Under the pieces are notes generated by a model. The model made no database searches. It saw nothing but the letters and a program-made list of their open reading frames with translations, and was not told the origin of the DNA. 64,000 nt of DNA from Sphingobacteruim zhuxiongii (lineage in GTDB: Bacteria; Bacteroidota; Bacteroidia; Sphingobacteriales; Sphingobacteriaceae), in contig NZ_CP045652.1 in assembly GCF_009557615.1 (NCBI RefSeq), forward strand, positions 1,054,001 through 1,118,000, given 5' to 3'. Shown piece by piece: positions 46,262 to 55,564 of this stretch (positions within the stretch are counted from its first letter, which is position 1; every line of letters begins with the position of its first letter). The translations under genes were made by a program, and so were the position numbers.

Positions 46262-46831
46262 TTATTTTTTAGTTGCAGGTGCTGCTGTCGCTGAAATACC
46301 AAGTTTTTTCTTGATATCTGTAGTTAAGTCGTCACCACCACCAAAATAAGGAATACTTCCATTAGAAACATCTAATACATAAGCGTATCCTTTTTCTTGC
46401 GCTACTGAATTGATTGCAGTAAATACTTTTTGTTCAATAGGAGCGTATAATTCTTGTTGTTTCTTACCGATATCCTCTTGTGCTACGCGTTGTACTTCTT
46501 GGATACGTGTTTCCATTTCGCGCATAGAGTTTGCGATAGTTTGAACTTCAGCATCTACAGCATCTTTATTTGCTTCGCTTCTGTTTCTCAACTTTTCATT
46601 CGCGTCGTTTTGTTTCTTTTGGTATTCAGCATACATTCCTTGAAGCTCTTTTTGTTTTGTTTCGCTTAAGGTTTTCATTTGTGCTTCCGCTGCTTGAAAC
46701 TCCGGAGTTGATTGAACAATCTCTGCAGTATTGATATGTCCGATTTTTTGTTGTGCACTCGCCGTGTTTGCTGCCAATAAAACTCCCGATGCTACTACTA
46801 CACTTTTCAATAAATTTTTCATGCTGTTCAT
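46262..46831 (-). CDS. OmpH/Skp-like periplasmic chaperone (copy 1)
   Basis: A 189-residue protein with a signal peptide (cut after NTASA). It is followed by a long coiled-coil region rich in Lys, Gln and Glu (roughly 45-130) and a closing strand-rich part, the Skp tentacle arrangement. Two start codons lie three codons apart. It is last in the bamA operon, 87 bases after the other OmpH gene. It is expected to hold unfolded outer-membrane proteins on their way to BamA. Confidence 0.9.
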   Translation of the reverse strand: MNSMKNLLKSVVVASGVLLAANTASAQQKIGHINTAEIVQSTPEFQAAEAQMKTLSETKQKELQGMYAEYQKKQNDANEKLRNRSEANKDAVDAEVQTIANSMREMETRIQEVQRVAQEDIGKKQQELYAPIEQKVFTAINSVAQEKGYAYVLDVSNGSIPYFGGGDDLTTDIKKKLGISATAAPATKK

Positions 46832-46918
46832 GTTAATTACTTATATACGCTGATATAAGGATTTTGCTATTTTAAATTATCTAGTTAAAAATTAGTTACG
46901 CAATAATAATAAAAAAAC

Positions 46919-47452
46919 TTAGTTTGCCAAGGATGCATTTGGCTTCAATCCTAACTTAGTAATAACCTCGTTACTTTTGTCCATTGCAGGATTAGCATAT
47001 AAAAATGAAGTTTCACTACGCTTATCTAAAATAAAATCAAACTGTTGCGCTTTTGCAACGTCTTGAATTGCCTTTTGAACACGGTCTTGAATAGGCTTCA
47101 TCAACTTCTCGCGTTGTTGAAATAATTCGCCTTCCATACCAAATTTTCCACGTTGAAACTCTTTTACTGATTTCTCTTTGTTGACAATCTCATCTTCACG
47201 ACGCTTACGCATGTCTTCATTTAAGCGAGGTGCATCGGTTTGATAAGCTTTGTATAAGTTCTCAATATCCGCATATTGCTTATCGACCTCCGATTGCCAT
47301 TGTTGTGATAAATTGTCTAACTGTTTTTGCGCATTGTTATATTCAGGGATATGTTTCATCACAAATTCTGAATCTACATAAGCTAATTTCTGCGCGTATG
47401 ATACACTGCCCATGAAGGCTAGCATAGCCACTAATACTAATATTCGTTTCAT
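46919..47452 (-). CDS. OmpH/Skp-like periplasmic chaperone (copy 2)
   Basis: A 177-residue protein. ATG 47452 is chosen because it places the signal peptide (MKRILVLVAMLAFMGSVSYA) first; an upstream in-frame start would add 24 residues overlapping bamA. A central coiled coil and the closing LDKRSETSFLYANPAMDKS match the OmpH family. It is paralogous to the gene at 46262-46831, and both sit downstream of bamA, as is common in Bacteroidota. Confidence 0.9.
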   Translation of the reverse strand: MKRILVLVAMLAFMGSVSYAQKLAYVDSEFVMKHIPEYNNAQKQLDNLSQQWQSEVDKQYADIENLYKAYQTDAPRLNEDMRKRREDEIVNKEKSVKEFQRGKFGMEGELFQQREKLMKPIQDRVQKAIQDVAKAQQFDFILDKRSETSFLYANPAMDKSNEVITKLGLKPNASLAN

Positions 47453-47513
47453 AGATCTACCTATTTTAATCATTTCTTTGTTTATGACAAATATTGTGCT
47501 AAAAAGTTTAATC

Positions 47514-50087
47514 CTAAAATCCACCCATGTTCTGGATAATACTAAACGTAAAGTTTTGTTTCCATTGAGAGTTTTGCATTCCAGGGATTGGATCTAACGC
47601 ATGACCATAATCAATTCCTAACATACCAAAGATAGGTAAGAAAATACGTGCTCCGACACCTACTGCACGACGAACCTTAAATGGATTCACTTCATCAAAT
47701 TTATTCCAAGTGTTACCCGCTTCGGCGAATGCTAATGCAAATACAGTTGCTTGATCGTTTAACATGATTGGGTGACGAAGTTCAATTTGATATTTTGCAT
47801 AGATTGGACTACCAGATTGAATAGCAATGTTTTGCATAGAATTACCAGTAGAAGCAGGGATAACAGTACCGTTCGCGTATCCACGCATAGCGATAATCTC
47901 AGATCCTTGAAGGAAGTCAAAGCCTTGCATACCATCACCTCCGAGCTTGAAGCGCTCGAAAGGAGAGGTTGGCGTTTCATTTCCATATTGACCTAAATAT
48001 CCAAATTGAGCTTGTGTTTTTAACACCAATTTACCTACAATCTTAGTATACCATTGTGAGTCAAACTTCCATTTATGATATTCAGTCCATTTATACTTCT
48101 CATTATCAGGCGCCGTCGCGTAGTTTACATTATTCCATAATGAATATGGAGGCGTTAACTGTACGCTAAACTTCAAGTGTGAACCTGAGGTAGGGTAGAT
48201 AGGCGCATCGATAGAGTTTCTGCTAATTTCCTGTGTAAAGTTAATATTAGTCGCTGTACCGTTTGAGAACAAGAAATAGTTTCCGTAGTTCTCAAGTACG
48301 TAACGTTGGTAAGATAATGAACTATTAATCTGGAAGTAATTATCTGGCCATTGTAAACGCTTACCTAATGTTGCTGTTACCCCGTGCATTTGAATTTTCG
48401 GGTTATTTGCATAACCTTCGTAACGACCTGTTTGAGGATTGTAATATTGTGATTGTGAGTTCGAGATATAAGCGCTTAATCCGAAATAGATAGGTTTTTT
48501 ACCACCTAACCAAGGCTCAGAGAATGAAAAGCTGTATGATTGATAGCGTTTTCCCGATGTTTGGCCACGAATACTTAATTTCTGTCCATCTCCACGAGGA
48601 AGTGGTTTCCAAGCTTCTTTCTTAAAGAAATTACTAGTAGAGAAGTTGTTGAACGTCAATCCTAAGGTACCGATAACTTGGCCGGCTCCATAACCTCCAG
48701 AAAGTTCTACTTGATCAGAAGGCTTTTCAGCCACCGAGAATTCAATATCTGTTGTACCGTCCTCATAGTTCAAGTTTGTTGGCATCGGTGTTACTTTTTG
48801 CTCATCAAACATTCCTAATTGGGAGATCTCACGTACAGAACGTACTAATAACTCACGAGAGTATTTCTGACCTGGTTTTGAGTAGATCGAACGTAATACA
48901 ACACGGTCATTCGTTACATCGTTACCTTTCAAGATAACATTGTTGATGGTGTATTGTTTACCCTCAAACATTTGGATTTCCAAATCTACCGTATCTTGGT
49001 AAATACGTTTGATCACGGGTTGTACGTTGAATGTTAAGTAACCATCATTTTGGTAAATGGCAGCGATATCATCCGAGTTTCTCGTTGGTCCAGAAAGCTT
49101 AGAGTTTAATTTTTCTTCGCTATATACGTCACCTTTTTGAATTCCTAGGAGGATATTTAATACAGAATCTTTGTATTTTGCATTTCCAGCCCATTCGATA
49201 TTACCAACGTAATATTTTGGACCTTCGTAGATATCGAAATCGATTGCTACTTCATTATTATCAAAGCGGTATACACTATCCTTTAATATTTGAGCATCAC
49301 GATATCCTTTATCTTGCATTTTAGCGATCAATTTCTCTTTCGCCTCTTCATATTTGTCTTCTTTGAATTTTCCTGGACCAAATACGCGGAACCAAGCTCT
49401 AGGCTTAACACCTTTTAAAAATTTGCGTAATTGTTTGTCACTAAATTCTTCGTTTCCTTCGAAATCAACTTTTCTAACTTTAATCTTCTTGTGACGATCT
49501 ACATCGACTACAACAATTTCATTGTTGTTTTGCGCAGAGTCCTTGATCGTTTTTACTTTAATTTCTGGGTACAAGTATGATTTTTCACGAAGGAATTTTT
49601 CGATGGTGTTTTTTGTTGTTTGGAGTAGATTCTCGTTTACAATCTTACCGGTGTTTGCATTTAGACGCTTGCGAACTTCTTCAGTTTGACTCTTACTCAA
49701 ACCATTGATATCTACACGAGTTAATCTAGGACGCTCAACAACGCGTATTTCTAAAAATATAGTCTCGTCTTGAATTCTGGTAGCATAAAGCTGAACATCT
49801 TCAAATAAGTTCTGATCCATTAAGAACTTAATTACGTTCGCCGTTTGTTCACTTGGAACCTCAATATATTCACCAACAGTTAGTCTTGAAATAGTAACCA
49901 AGACATCCTTATCTAAGTACTGAGCTCCTTTTACGTCAATTCCGCCGATTACATAGTTCTTCGGCTCCAATGCACTGATATCGTTTCTGTTATTTAAATT
50001 AAGAGGGCGATTGCCTGGAATCTGAGCATACGCGAAGTTTAATAAAAATATGGTCAGTAATAAGGTAAGTTTAATTTTGTGATTCAT
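47514..50087 (-). CDS. bamA: Outer-membrane protein assembly factor BamA
   Basis: An 857-residue Omp85 protein. The signal peptide (MNHKIKLTLLLTIFLLNFAYA) is followed by five POTRA domains (about 45-430; for example NVILKGNDVTNDRVVLRSIY in the fifth) and a C-terminal 16-strand barrel (about 450-857). The barrel contains the conserved ARGYANG-like stretch seen here as MRGYANGTVIPAS. It inserts barrel proteins into the outer membrane. It lies between uppS and two OmpH genes in a minus-strand envelope operon. Confidence 0.95.
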   Translation of the reverse strand: MNHKIKLTLLLTIFLLNFAYAQIPGNRPLNLNNRNDISALEPKNYVIGGIDVKGAQYLDKDVLVTISRLTVGEYIEVPSEQTANVIKFLMDQNLFEDVQLYATRIQDETIFLEIRVVERPRLTRVDINGLSKSQTEEVRKRLNANTGKIVNENLLQTTKNTIEKFLREKSYLYPEIKVKTIKDSAQNNNEIVVVDVDRHKKIKVRKVDFEGNEEFSDKQLRKFLKGVKPRAWFRVFGPGKFKEDKYEEAKEKLIAKMQDKGYRDAQILKDSVYRFDNNEVAIDFDIYEGPKYYVGNIEWAGNAKYKDSVLNILLGIQKGDVYSEEKLNSKLSGPTRNSDDIAAIYQNDGYLTFNVQPVIKRIYQDTVDLEIQMFEGKQYTINNVILKGNDVTNDRVVLRSIYSKPGQKYSRELLVRSVREISQLGMFDEQKVTPMPTNLNYEDGTTDIEFSVAEKPSDQVELSGGYGAGQVIGTLGLTFNNFSTSNFFKKEAWKPLPRGDGQKLSIRGQTSGKRYQSYSFSFSEPWLGGKKPIYFGLSAYISNSQSQYYNPQTGRYEGYANNPKIQMHGVTATLGKRLQWPDNYFQINSSLSYQRYVLENYGNYFLFSNGTATNINFTQEISRNSIDAPIYPTSGSHLKFSVQLTPPYSLWNNVNYATAPDNEKYKWTEYHKWKFDSQWYTKIVGKLVLKTQAQFGYLGQYGNETPTSPFERFKLGGDGMQGFDFLQGSEIIAMRGYANGTVIPASTGNSMQNIAIQSGSPIYAKYQIELRHPIMLNDQATVFALAFAEAGNTWNKFDEVNPFKVRRAVGVGARIFLPIFGMLGIDYGHALDPIPGMQNSQWKQNFTFSIIQNMGGF

Positions 50088-50207
50088 CTACTCTTTATTA
50101 TGTCTGCTAAAGTACAGCAAAGTCTTGTTAATTTTTGTTAAAAGAAATATTACGAAATTATGGCTTTAACAGCGCCAAAATCAAAATGTTGCAAAAGTAA
50201 TGATTTC

Positions 50208-50945
50208 TTATAATTGTTCACTAGTTTTCCCGAATCTTCTTTCTCGGTTTTGATACAAATAGATACATTCGAATAGATGTTCTCTAGAAAATTCTGGCCA
50301 CATGATCGGTAGGAAGAATAATTCTGTGTAAGCCAGTTGCCATAACATATAGTTGCTGATACGTTGCTCACCGCTTGTTCGAATCATCATTTCAGGGTCT
50401 GGAAGAGCTTTCGTATATAGATTATTACTGAAGACTTCTTCATTAATATCTTCCTCTTTTAATTCTCCAGATTGAAGCTTCCTCGCGATGCTTTTTGTAG
50501 CATCAAGAATTTCTTGTCTAGAGCCATAACTTAGCGCTAGGGTAAGGGTACATCCTGTATTATCTTTGGTTTGGTCGATTGTGCTCTGAAGGGTTACCTG
50601 ACAATGCGGGGGTAGATCTGCAGTGCGTCCAATCGTATTCACACGGATATTGTTTTTTTGAAAGGTTGGAAGTTCTTTATTTAAGGAGTCTACTAATAAT
50701 TCCATTAGTGCATCGACTTCAAATTGGGGGCGATTCCAGTTTTCGGTTGAAAAGGCATAAAGGGTTAGGTAAGAGACACCGATTTCAACGGCGGCTTCTA
50801 GGGCTTCGCGAACAGCGGTTACACCATTTCTGTGCCCAAAGACACGCAGCTCACCTTTTTCTTTTGCCCAGCGGCCATTCCCATCCATGATGATGGCAAT
50901 ATGCTTGGGAAGATTAGTTTTGTCTATATTCTCTTTATAGTCCAT
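50208..50945 (-). CDS. uppS: Isoprenyl transferase (undecaprenyl diphosphate synthase)
   Basis: A 245-residue cis-prenyltransferase that makes the carrier lipid for wall synthesis. The diphosphate-binding IAIIMDGNGRWAKEKG lies at residues 16-31 with the catalytic Asp, and the later YLTLYAFSTENWNRP, LALSYGSRQEI and PEMMIRTSGEQRISNY regions are intact. It lies 120 bases upstream of bamA on the same strand. Confidence 0.96.
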   Translation of the reverse strand: MDYKENIDKTNLPKHIAIIMDGNGRWAKEKGELRVFGHRNGVTAVREALEAAVEIGVSYLTLYAFSTENWNRPQFEVDALMELLVDSLNKELPTFQKNNIRVNTIGRTADLPPHCQVTLQSTIDQTKDNTGCTLTLALSYGSRQEILDATKSIARKLQSGELKEEDINEEVFSNNLYTKALPDPEMMIRTSGEQRISNYMLWQLAYTELFFLPIMWPEFSREHLFECIYLYQNRERRFGKTSEQL

Positions 50946-51279
50946 TTGTTATTATTCAATTGATGATTCCTCAGGTTTTATTTTCGGAATCGAAGGCTTC
51001 ATTTTTTATATCAACGATAATCAACCCTGATTGGTAGGGTTGGATGTGTTTGATAATCAATAAAATGAAGGTGATTTTTTACTTATTTTTTTATTGCGCG
51101 AAAAGGCAAGACAATTATATTCCCGGCCTTGCAAGCGGGTATAATTGTTATCAGTTGCGCTGGTAGAATTGCCAGTTAAAGCCTCTCTTGTTTTCAAAGT
51201 AAGACAAATTTTCGTAAAGATACAGGTTTTAGGTCATTCCCTGCACTAAAATAAAGTTAAATGCAGGTTAAACCGAATA
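50946..51279. other. Structured non-coding spacer between nadK and uppS
   Basis: There is no coding frame in this 334-base spacer. It contains a hairpin CAACCCT / AGGGTTG (51022-51042) flanked by two copies of GATAATCAA, and a second, longer hairpin at 51111-51148. A terminator-like T-run is absent from both. Relatives often have another gene here; none is left in this window. Confidence 0.6.
51111..51148. repeat. Large inverted repeat (RNA hairpin candidate)
   Basis: ACAATTATA ... TATAATTGT (9 bp perfect) enclose CCCG ... CGGG and a loop that itself holds the palindrome CTTGCAAG. A two-base bulge sits on one side. No T-run follows, so it does not look like a simple terminator. Confidence 0.75.
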
Positions 51280-52173
51280 TTAATAATTTCGAACATCGAT
51301 ACCCCAAAGTAGTTTTTCACGTAATATCCCAAAATACTGATCTTCTTTTAAACGAATCAGGTTTACTGGATAGGGTGCTTTCGTAATTAATAGACTTGTT
51401 TTAGTAGACAGGGTATAACTTTTTGAATCACAACTGACGATATATTTTTCCGTACGGCTTTCAATATCTAATCGCAATTCCATGTTTTCCGAAACCACGA
51501 TAGGACGTACATTAAGGTTATGTGGAGACACTGGCGTAATGACAAAGTTTCCACTTCCAGGCATAATAATTGGGCCGCCACAACTCAATGAGTAGGCTGT
51601 AGATCCAGTCGGGGTCGCAATGATAAGCCCATCTGACCAGTAACTGTTTAATAGTTCGCCATTGAGGACCGCATGCACGGTAATCATCGCAGAGGAATCA
51701 TAACGGAAAACGGTAATATCATTTAAGGCATTAGAGATTCCCGCTTTCAATGTGCCGTCTGAACTTTCCACTTGTAACAAGGCTCTAGGTTGGACGGTGT
51801 ATTCATTGTTAAGGATTTGGTCTAGCGCTTCTTCAATTTTGTTTTTAGAAATATTTGCTAGAAATCCTAGACGACCGAAGTTAATTCCAGCAATTGGGAT
51901 ACCCGAATCTGCAATTAAGGTTGCAGCGGAAAGCATAGTGCCATCGCCACCAAGACTCAACATAAAGGATATATCCTTCGGCAGGTCTTTATGAGATTTG
52001 AACTTTTTAAATTTGAAATCTACTTTACAAAGCTTTTTTAGGAAAGCGTGGAAGTCTTGGTAGATATAAACTTGAACATTCCTTTCGCGTAAATAAGTAA
52101 AAAGCTCAACAACATATCCAATGACAGATTGATTGAACTCACGTCCATATACCGCTATCGACAGTTCCTTCAT
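51280..52173 (-). CDS. nadK: NAD kinase
   Basis: A 297-residue enzyme that phosphorylates NAD to NADP. The catalytic GGDGT motif is in MLSLGGDGTMLSAATLI; the further conserved ISNALNDITVFR, TPTGSTAYSLSCGGPI and GRLGFLANI stretches are all present. It follows the CBS protein gene by 48 bases on the same strand. Confidence 0.96.
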   Translation of the reverse strand: MKELSIAVYGREFNQSVIGYVVELFTYLRERNVQVYIYQDFHAFLKKLCKVDFKFKKFKSHKDLPKDISFMLSLGGDGTMLSAATLIADSGIPIAGINFGRLGFLANISKNKIEEALDQILNNEYTVQPRALLQVESSDGTLKAGISNALNDITVFRYDSSAMITVHAVLNGELLNSYWSDGLIIATPTGSTAYSLSCGGPIIMPGSGNFVITPVSPHNLNVRPIVVSENMELRLDIESRTEKYIVSCDSKSYTLSTKTSLLITKAPYPVNLIRLKEDQYFGILREKLLWGIDVRNY

Positions 52174-52221
52174 GCTATAAATAATTGTTTATTTTGTTCA
52201 AAGTTGGGAATTTCTCTGAAA

Positions 52222-52884
52222 TTATATGTTCAAATAGTTCATTAAAAGGTTATATCGCTCTTGGATATCATTCTGATCTGTGCCGTCATTGAATGAAGCT
52301 TTCACAACATAGTCATGGCGCCAAAGGGATGCTAAAACAGAAGAGATATTGTTTTTATTCACTTTAATCGTTAACTCCACCTTCGTGCTTTCTTCGATAG
52401 CGCGTATACCCGTGCTCAAGATTTTCGTATTCTCTGACTCAATGATATGAGCGACATGCGTTAGGGAATTATCACGATCTTCCATTTCCAAAACAATAAT
52501 GGCTCCTTTTTCTTGATTCGATATCGTTTGGTTTACAGCGCGTAGTAAATCTTGCTGAGTCACACAGCCTACATATTGATTCTGCTTGTTTAGGATAGGT
52601 AGGATATCGTATTGGTAGGTCTCCAAATATTGAAGAGCATCGTAAATGTGTTGATAATCGTAAAGGTAGATGAATGGTAAAGTGATTTTTACTTCAGAGA
52701 TTAGGTCGCTTTCATCTTCGACAGAAAGTAAATCTTCTTCCGTCAGAAGCCCTAGGTATTCCTTGTTTTTAACGACAGGTAATTGATGAAAATGCAATTC
52801 ATTAACCTTATTTAAGGCATATTCCACCGTGTCGGACGGCCTGAGTTCAGTATAAAGTGATGTTATGATTTCGCCAATAAACAT
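52222..52884 (-). CDS. CBS-domain protein
   Basis: A 220-residue cytoplasmic protein. Two CBS repeats occupy roughly residues 1-125 (ALNKVNELHFHQLPVVKNKE and ALQYLETYQYDILPILNKQN). The C-terminal part (EKGAIIVLEMEDRDNSL onward) looks ACT-like. CBS pairs bind adenosine nucleotides and regulate attached or partner enzymes. It is probably co-transcribed with nadK, which makes NAD(H)- or ATP-sensing a reasonable guess. Confidence 0.85.
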   Translation of the reverse strand: MFIGEIITSLYTELRPSDTVEYALNKVNELHFHQLPVVKNKEYLGLLTEEDLLSVEDESDLISEVKITLPFIYLYDYQHIYDALQYLETYQYDILPILNKQNQYVGCVTQQDLLRAVNQTISNQEKGAIIVLEMEDRDNSLTHVAHIIESENTKILSTGIRAIEESTKVELTIKVNKNNISSVLASLWRHDYVVKASFNDGTDQNDIQERYNLLMNYLNI

Positions 52885-52954
52885 ATAGCCGTTTATATTA
52901 TTGAATCGAATAAAGCCCGAAAGGTTTAATTCTTCATTAAAACAGGGTTGAAGC

Positions 52955-53044
52955 TAAGGTAGCGAAAAAGATATAATTTCATATAAAATAAATAGATGTT
53001 TTACGCTACTTTAAACTATTTGTGTAATTTTACGCTACTTTAAA
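52955..53044. promoter_or_regulatory. Repeated operator-like sites upstream of the aminolipid operon
   Basis: A 17-bp sequence TTTTACGCTACTTTAAA occurs exactly twice, at 52999-53015 and 53028-53044, 29 bases apart start to start. A diverged inverted copy (TAAGGTAGCGAAAAA, 52955-52969) matches the core TTTTWCGCTACYTTA. The last copy ends 14 bases before the ATG at 53059. Such phased repeats suggest a regulator binding site; the regulator is unknown. Confidence 0.7.
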
Positions 53045-53058
53045 AGAGGGGTTATTAT

Positions 53059-53892
53059 ATGGACTTACTAGAGAAAGAGAAGTTTATTAAAGTCAGGGAA
53101 GTCATTCATAAGAAAAGTCCAACATTAGCCAAATGGATCCCTAAGCCTTTGATAAGTTATTTGGAGCGTATAATCCATGAAGATGATATCAATTACATCA
53201 TGACAACCTATCATGATGATATCGGACTAGATTTTGTTGATTCATTGTTGAAAGAATTAGATGTTAAAGTACATCTTGAAGGGATTGAAAATATTCCACT
53301 CGAAGACAGTGTAATTTTTGCTTCTAATCATCCGCTGGGTGGTCTTGACGGTATTGCTTTTATGCAAGCCATTGGAAACTACAGAAAAGATGTCAAATTT
53401 TTGGTGAATGACATTTTAATGAATATTCGGAACTTGGAGCCTCTTTTTGTACCGGTAAATAAATTGGGTGGTCAAAGTAAGTCTGGAATTGCGGCGATTG
53501 AAAATGCATACGCTTCGGATCACGCGCTTTTAGTATTTCCAGCGGGTCTGGTCTCCAGGAAGATAAATGGAAAAATTGTTGATTTGGAATGGAAGAAAAG
53601 CTTTATTTCTAAAGCTAAAAAATACCAAAAGGATATCGTTCCAGTATATATTGATGGACGTAATTCTAACTTTTTCTACAATTTGGCTCGATTTAGGAAG
53701 TCAGTAGGTTTAAAAGCTAACATTGAAATGTTATATTTACCAGATGAGTTGTTTTCGCAACGTGGAAAAGATATCACCATCAAAATAGGCAAGCGGATTC
53801 CATATTCGCAATTTGATAACAGTAAAAATGAACGCCAATGGGCCGCAGAAGTGAAAGAGATCGTATATGCGATGGCCAGAGGTAAAAAATAA
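53059..53892 (+). CDS. PlsC-like acyltransferase, GlsA/OlsA-like O-acyltransferase of aminolipid synthesis
   Basis: A 277-residue acyltransferase. The catalytic region SNHPLGGLDG (His91, Asp97) shows the spaced His-Asp motif, one residue longer than the common HX4D, as in this hemolysin-type subfamily. FVNDIL-type and VFPAGLVSRK stretches follow. The adjacent N-acyltransferase-like gene makes this pair look like Bacteroides thetaiotaomicron glsA/glsB, which make glycine lipids. O-acylation of an N-acyl amino acid is the predicted step. Confidence 0.83.
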   Translation: MDLLEKEKFIKVREVIHKKSPTLAKWIPKPLISYLERIIHEDDINYIMTTYHDDIGLDFVDSLLKELDVKVHLEGIENIPLEDSVIFASNHPLGGLDGIAFMQAIGNYRKDVKFLVNDILMNIRNLEPLFVPVNKLGGQSKSGIAAIENAYASDHALLVFPAGLVSRKINGKIVDLEWKKSFISKAKKYQKDIVPVYIDGRNSNFFYNLARFRKSVGLKANIEMLYLPDELFSQRGKDITIKIGKRIPYSQFDNSKNERQWAAEVKEIVYAMARGKK

Positions 53893-53895
53893 TTT

Positions 53896-54858
53896 ATGCA
53901 AGAAATAATTGAACCAGTAGATAGAGCGTTGATCAAAGCTGAATTGACCAAAGAAGCTTTTGTGCGCTATACTAATAATGGGAATAATGAGGTTTACTTG
54001 ATCAACTACCATAACTCACCAAACATTATGCGTGAGATAGGGAGATTGCGTGAAGTAACTTTCAGAGGTGCTGGAGGTGGTACAGGATTACCTTTGGATA
54101 TTGATGAGAATGATACGTGTGAGCATAACTATGATCAACTAATTGCTTGGAACCCGGAAGATGAAGAGGTCATTGCCGGTTACCGTGTTATTAAATGTGC
54201 TGATGCTGTAGACAGCAATGGCGAATTTCATCTATCGACTGCACATTATTTTGAATTCTCGGATACATTTGTGAAAGACTATCTACCGCATACGGTAGAA
54301 TTAGGTCGCTCATGGGTGCAACCCAAATATCAACCAGCAATCGACAATCGTAAGGGAATTTTTTCTTTGGATAACTTATGGGATGGATTAGGGGCTGTCG
54401 TGCTTATGAATCCTGACGTGAAATACCTTTTTGGTAAAGTTACGATGTACCCACATTACAATGAAGAAGCTCGTGATTTATTGATTTTCTTTATGAATCA
54501 TTATTTCCCGGATAAAGATAACTTAGTGAAGCCTGTGGAGGATTTGTATCTAGGTTATAAAACGGATATTTCAAAATATGAAGGTATCTTCGATGGCTTA
54601 GATTATAAAGCAGGTTATAAGGTTTTGAATACCAAAGTGAGAGACCTAGGCGAGAATATCCCGCCGTTGATTAATACTTATATGAATTTATCTCCAACGA
54701 TGCGTGTTTTTGGTACAGCTAGAAACAATGAATTTGGAGAGGTGGAAGAAACAGGTATCATGATCACTTTAGACGATATCTATCCAGCGAAAAAAGAAAG
54801 ACATATGAATACTTTCGAACGAGATCGTGTATACGGAAGTCGAAAAGTCGAAGATTAA
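53896..54858 (+). CDS. GlsB/OlsB-like N-acyltransferase (aminolipid synthesis)
   Basis: A 320-residue protein with a GNAT-like fold of the OlsB/hemolysin family (IGRLREVTFRGAGGGTGLPL, VIAGYRVIKC, VELGRSWVQPKYQPA). OlsB acylates ornithine and GlsB acylates glycine at the amino group to give the first lipid intermediate. It starts 3 bases after the O-acyltransferase stop, so both are co-transcribed. Which amino acid is used cannot be told from sequence. Confidence 0.83.
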   Translation: MQEIIEPVDRALIKAELTKEAFVRYTNNGNNEVYLINYHNSPNIMREIGRLREVTFRGAGGGTGLPLDIDENDTCEHNYDQLIAWNPEDEEVIAGYRVIKCADAVDSNGEFHLSTAHYFEFSDTFVKDYLPHTVELGRSWVQPKYQPAIDNRKGIFSLDNLWDGLGAVVLMNPDVKYLFGKVTMYPHYNEEARDLLIFFMNHYFPDKDNLVKPVEDLYLGYKTDISKYEGIFDGLDYKAGYKVLNTKVRDLGENIPPLINTYMNLSPTMRVFGTARNNEFGEVEETGIMITLDDIYPAKKERHMNTFERDRVYGSRKVED

Positions 54859-54875
54859 CAGAACAAATTTGTATT

Positions 54876-54911
54876 AAAAAAGCGCAAAGGATATATTCTT
54901 TGCGCTTTTTT
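54876..54911. terminator. Terminator after the aminolipid operon
   Basis: A 14-bp perfect stem (AAAAAAGCGCAAAG / CTTTGCGCTTTTTT) with an 8-base loop and T-run. Confidence 0.9.
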
Positions 54912-55105
54912 ATTGCCTCAAACCCGGCAGTTCCTTGCTATATGCGAAATCGTCAGACTTCGTTGAAGAATCTTCAGCTATAAAAGAGTTGTCGTTTTTA
55001 TTCTCTGATACTTCCTATCGAGTATAGACACTTTTGTTATTAAATTGGAAAACTAGTTTTGAAAGACTTTAGCCAGGAAATGAAATAAAAACAGCCTTAT
55101 AAGTA

Positions 55106-55552
55106 CTATGAGTAAAGTGCCATTTCAATATGTGGTATATTGTCTTCCAAATAGATCTCACTTTCTCGGATGAAACCTAATTTTTCGTAAAAGTCTTGTA
55201 GATATTGCTGTGCGCTAATTCGGACAACGTGATTGGGGTATTCTTTTTTCTGATGTTGAATCGCTTCTTTCATTAACTTCTGTCCGAGTTTTTGTTTTCG
55301 GAATTTAGGATTGACGACAACGCGTCCAATGGAGGTACAATTCGAATACGATAGGTTTGGTGGGAGAAGGCGCGCATAAGCGGCGCATTGATCTTGTTCC
55401 ATAAGGAACAAATGCTTTGATTGGAGATCTTTATTATCACATTCAGGATAGAGGCAGTTTTGCTCAAGCATAAATACTTCTATCCTGACCTGTAAAATTT
55501 GATACAATTCTTTCGCGCTTAACGCATCAAAATCCTTGATCACCCAATTCAT
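55106..55552 (-). CDS. GNAT family N-acetyltransferase (ElaA-like)
   Basis: A 148-residue single-domain GNAT protein. The acetyl-CoA loop is SIGRVVVNPKFRKQKLGQKL (about 77-96), preceded by AAYARLLPP and followed by VVRISAQQYLQDFYEKLGF. The length and the ElaA-like FMLEQNCLYPECDNKD support the family. Its substrate is unknown. It is the last gene of a four-gene minus-strand cluster. Confidence 0.9.
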   Translation of the reverse strand: MNWVIKDFDALSAKELYQILQVRIEVFMLEQNCLYPECDNKDLQSKHLFLMEQDQCAAYARLLPPNLSYSNCTSIGRVVVNPKFRKQKLGQKLMKEAIQHQKKEYPNHVVRISAQQYLQDFYEKLGFIRESEIYLEDNIPHIEMALYS

Positions 55553-55564
55553 TACTGTAATTTT

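Noticed and set aside
52999-53044. CRISPR-like array
   Set aside because: There are only two perfect 17-bp repeats with a 12-base gap, no leader and no cas genes; a regulatory site fits better.
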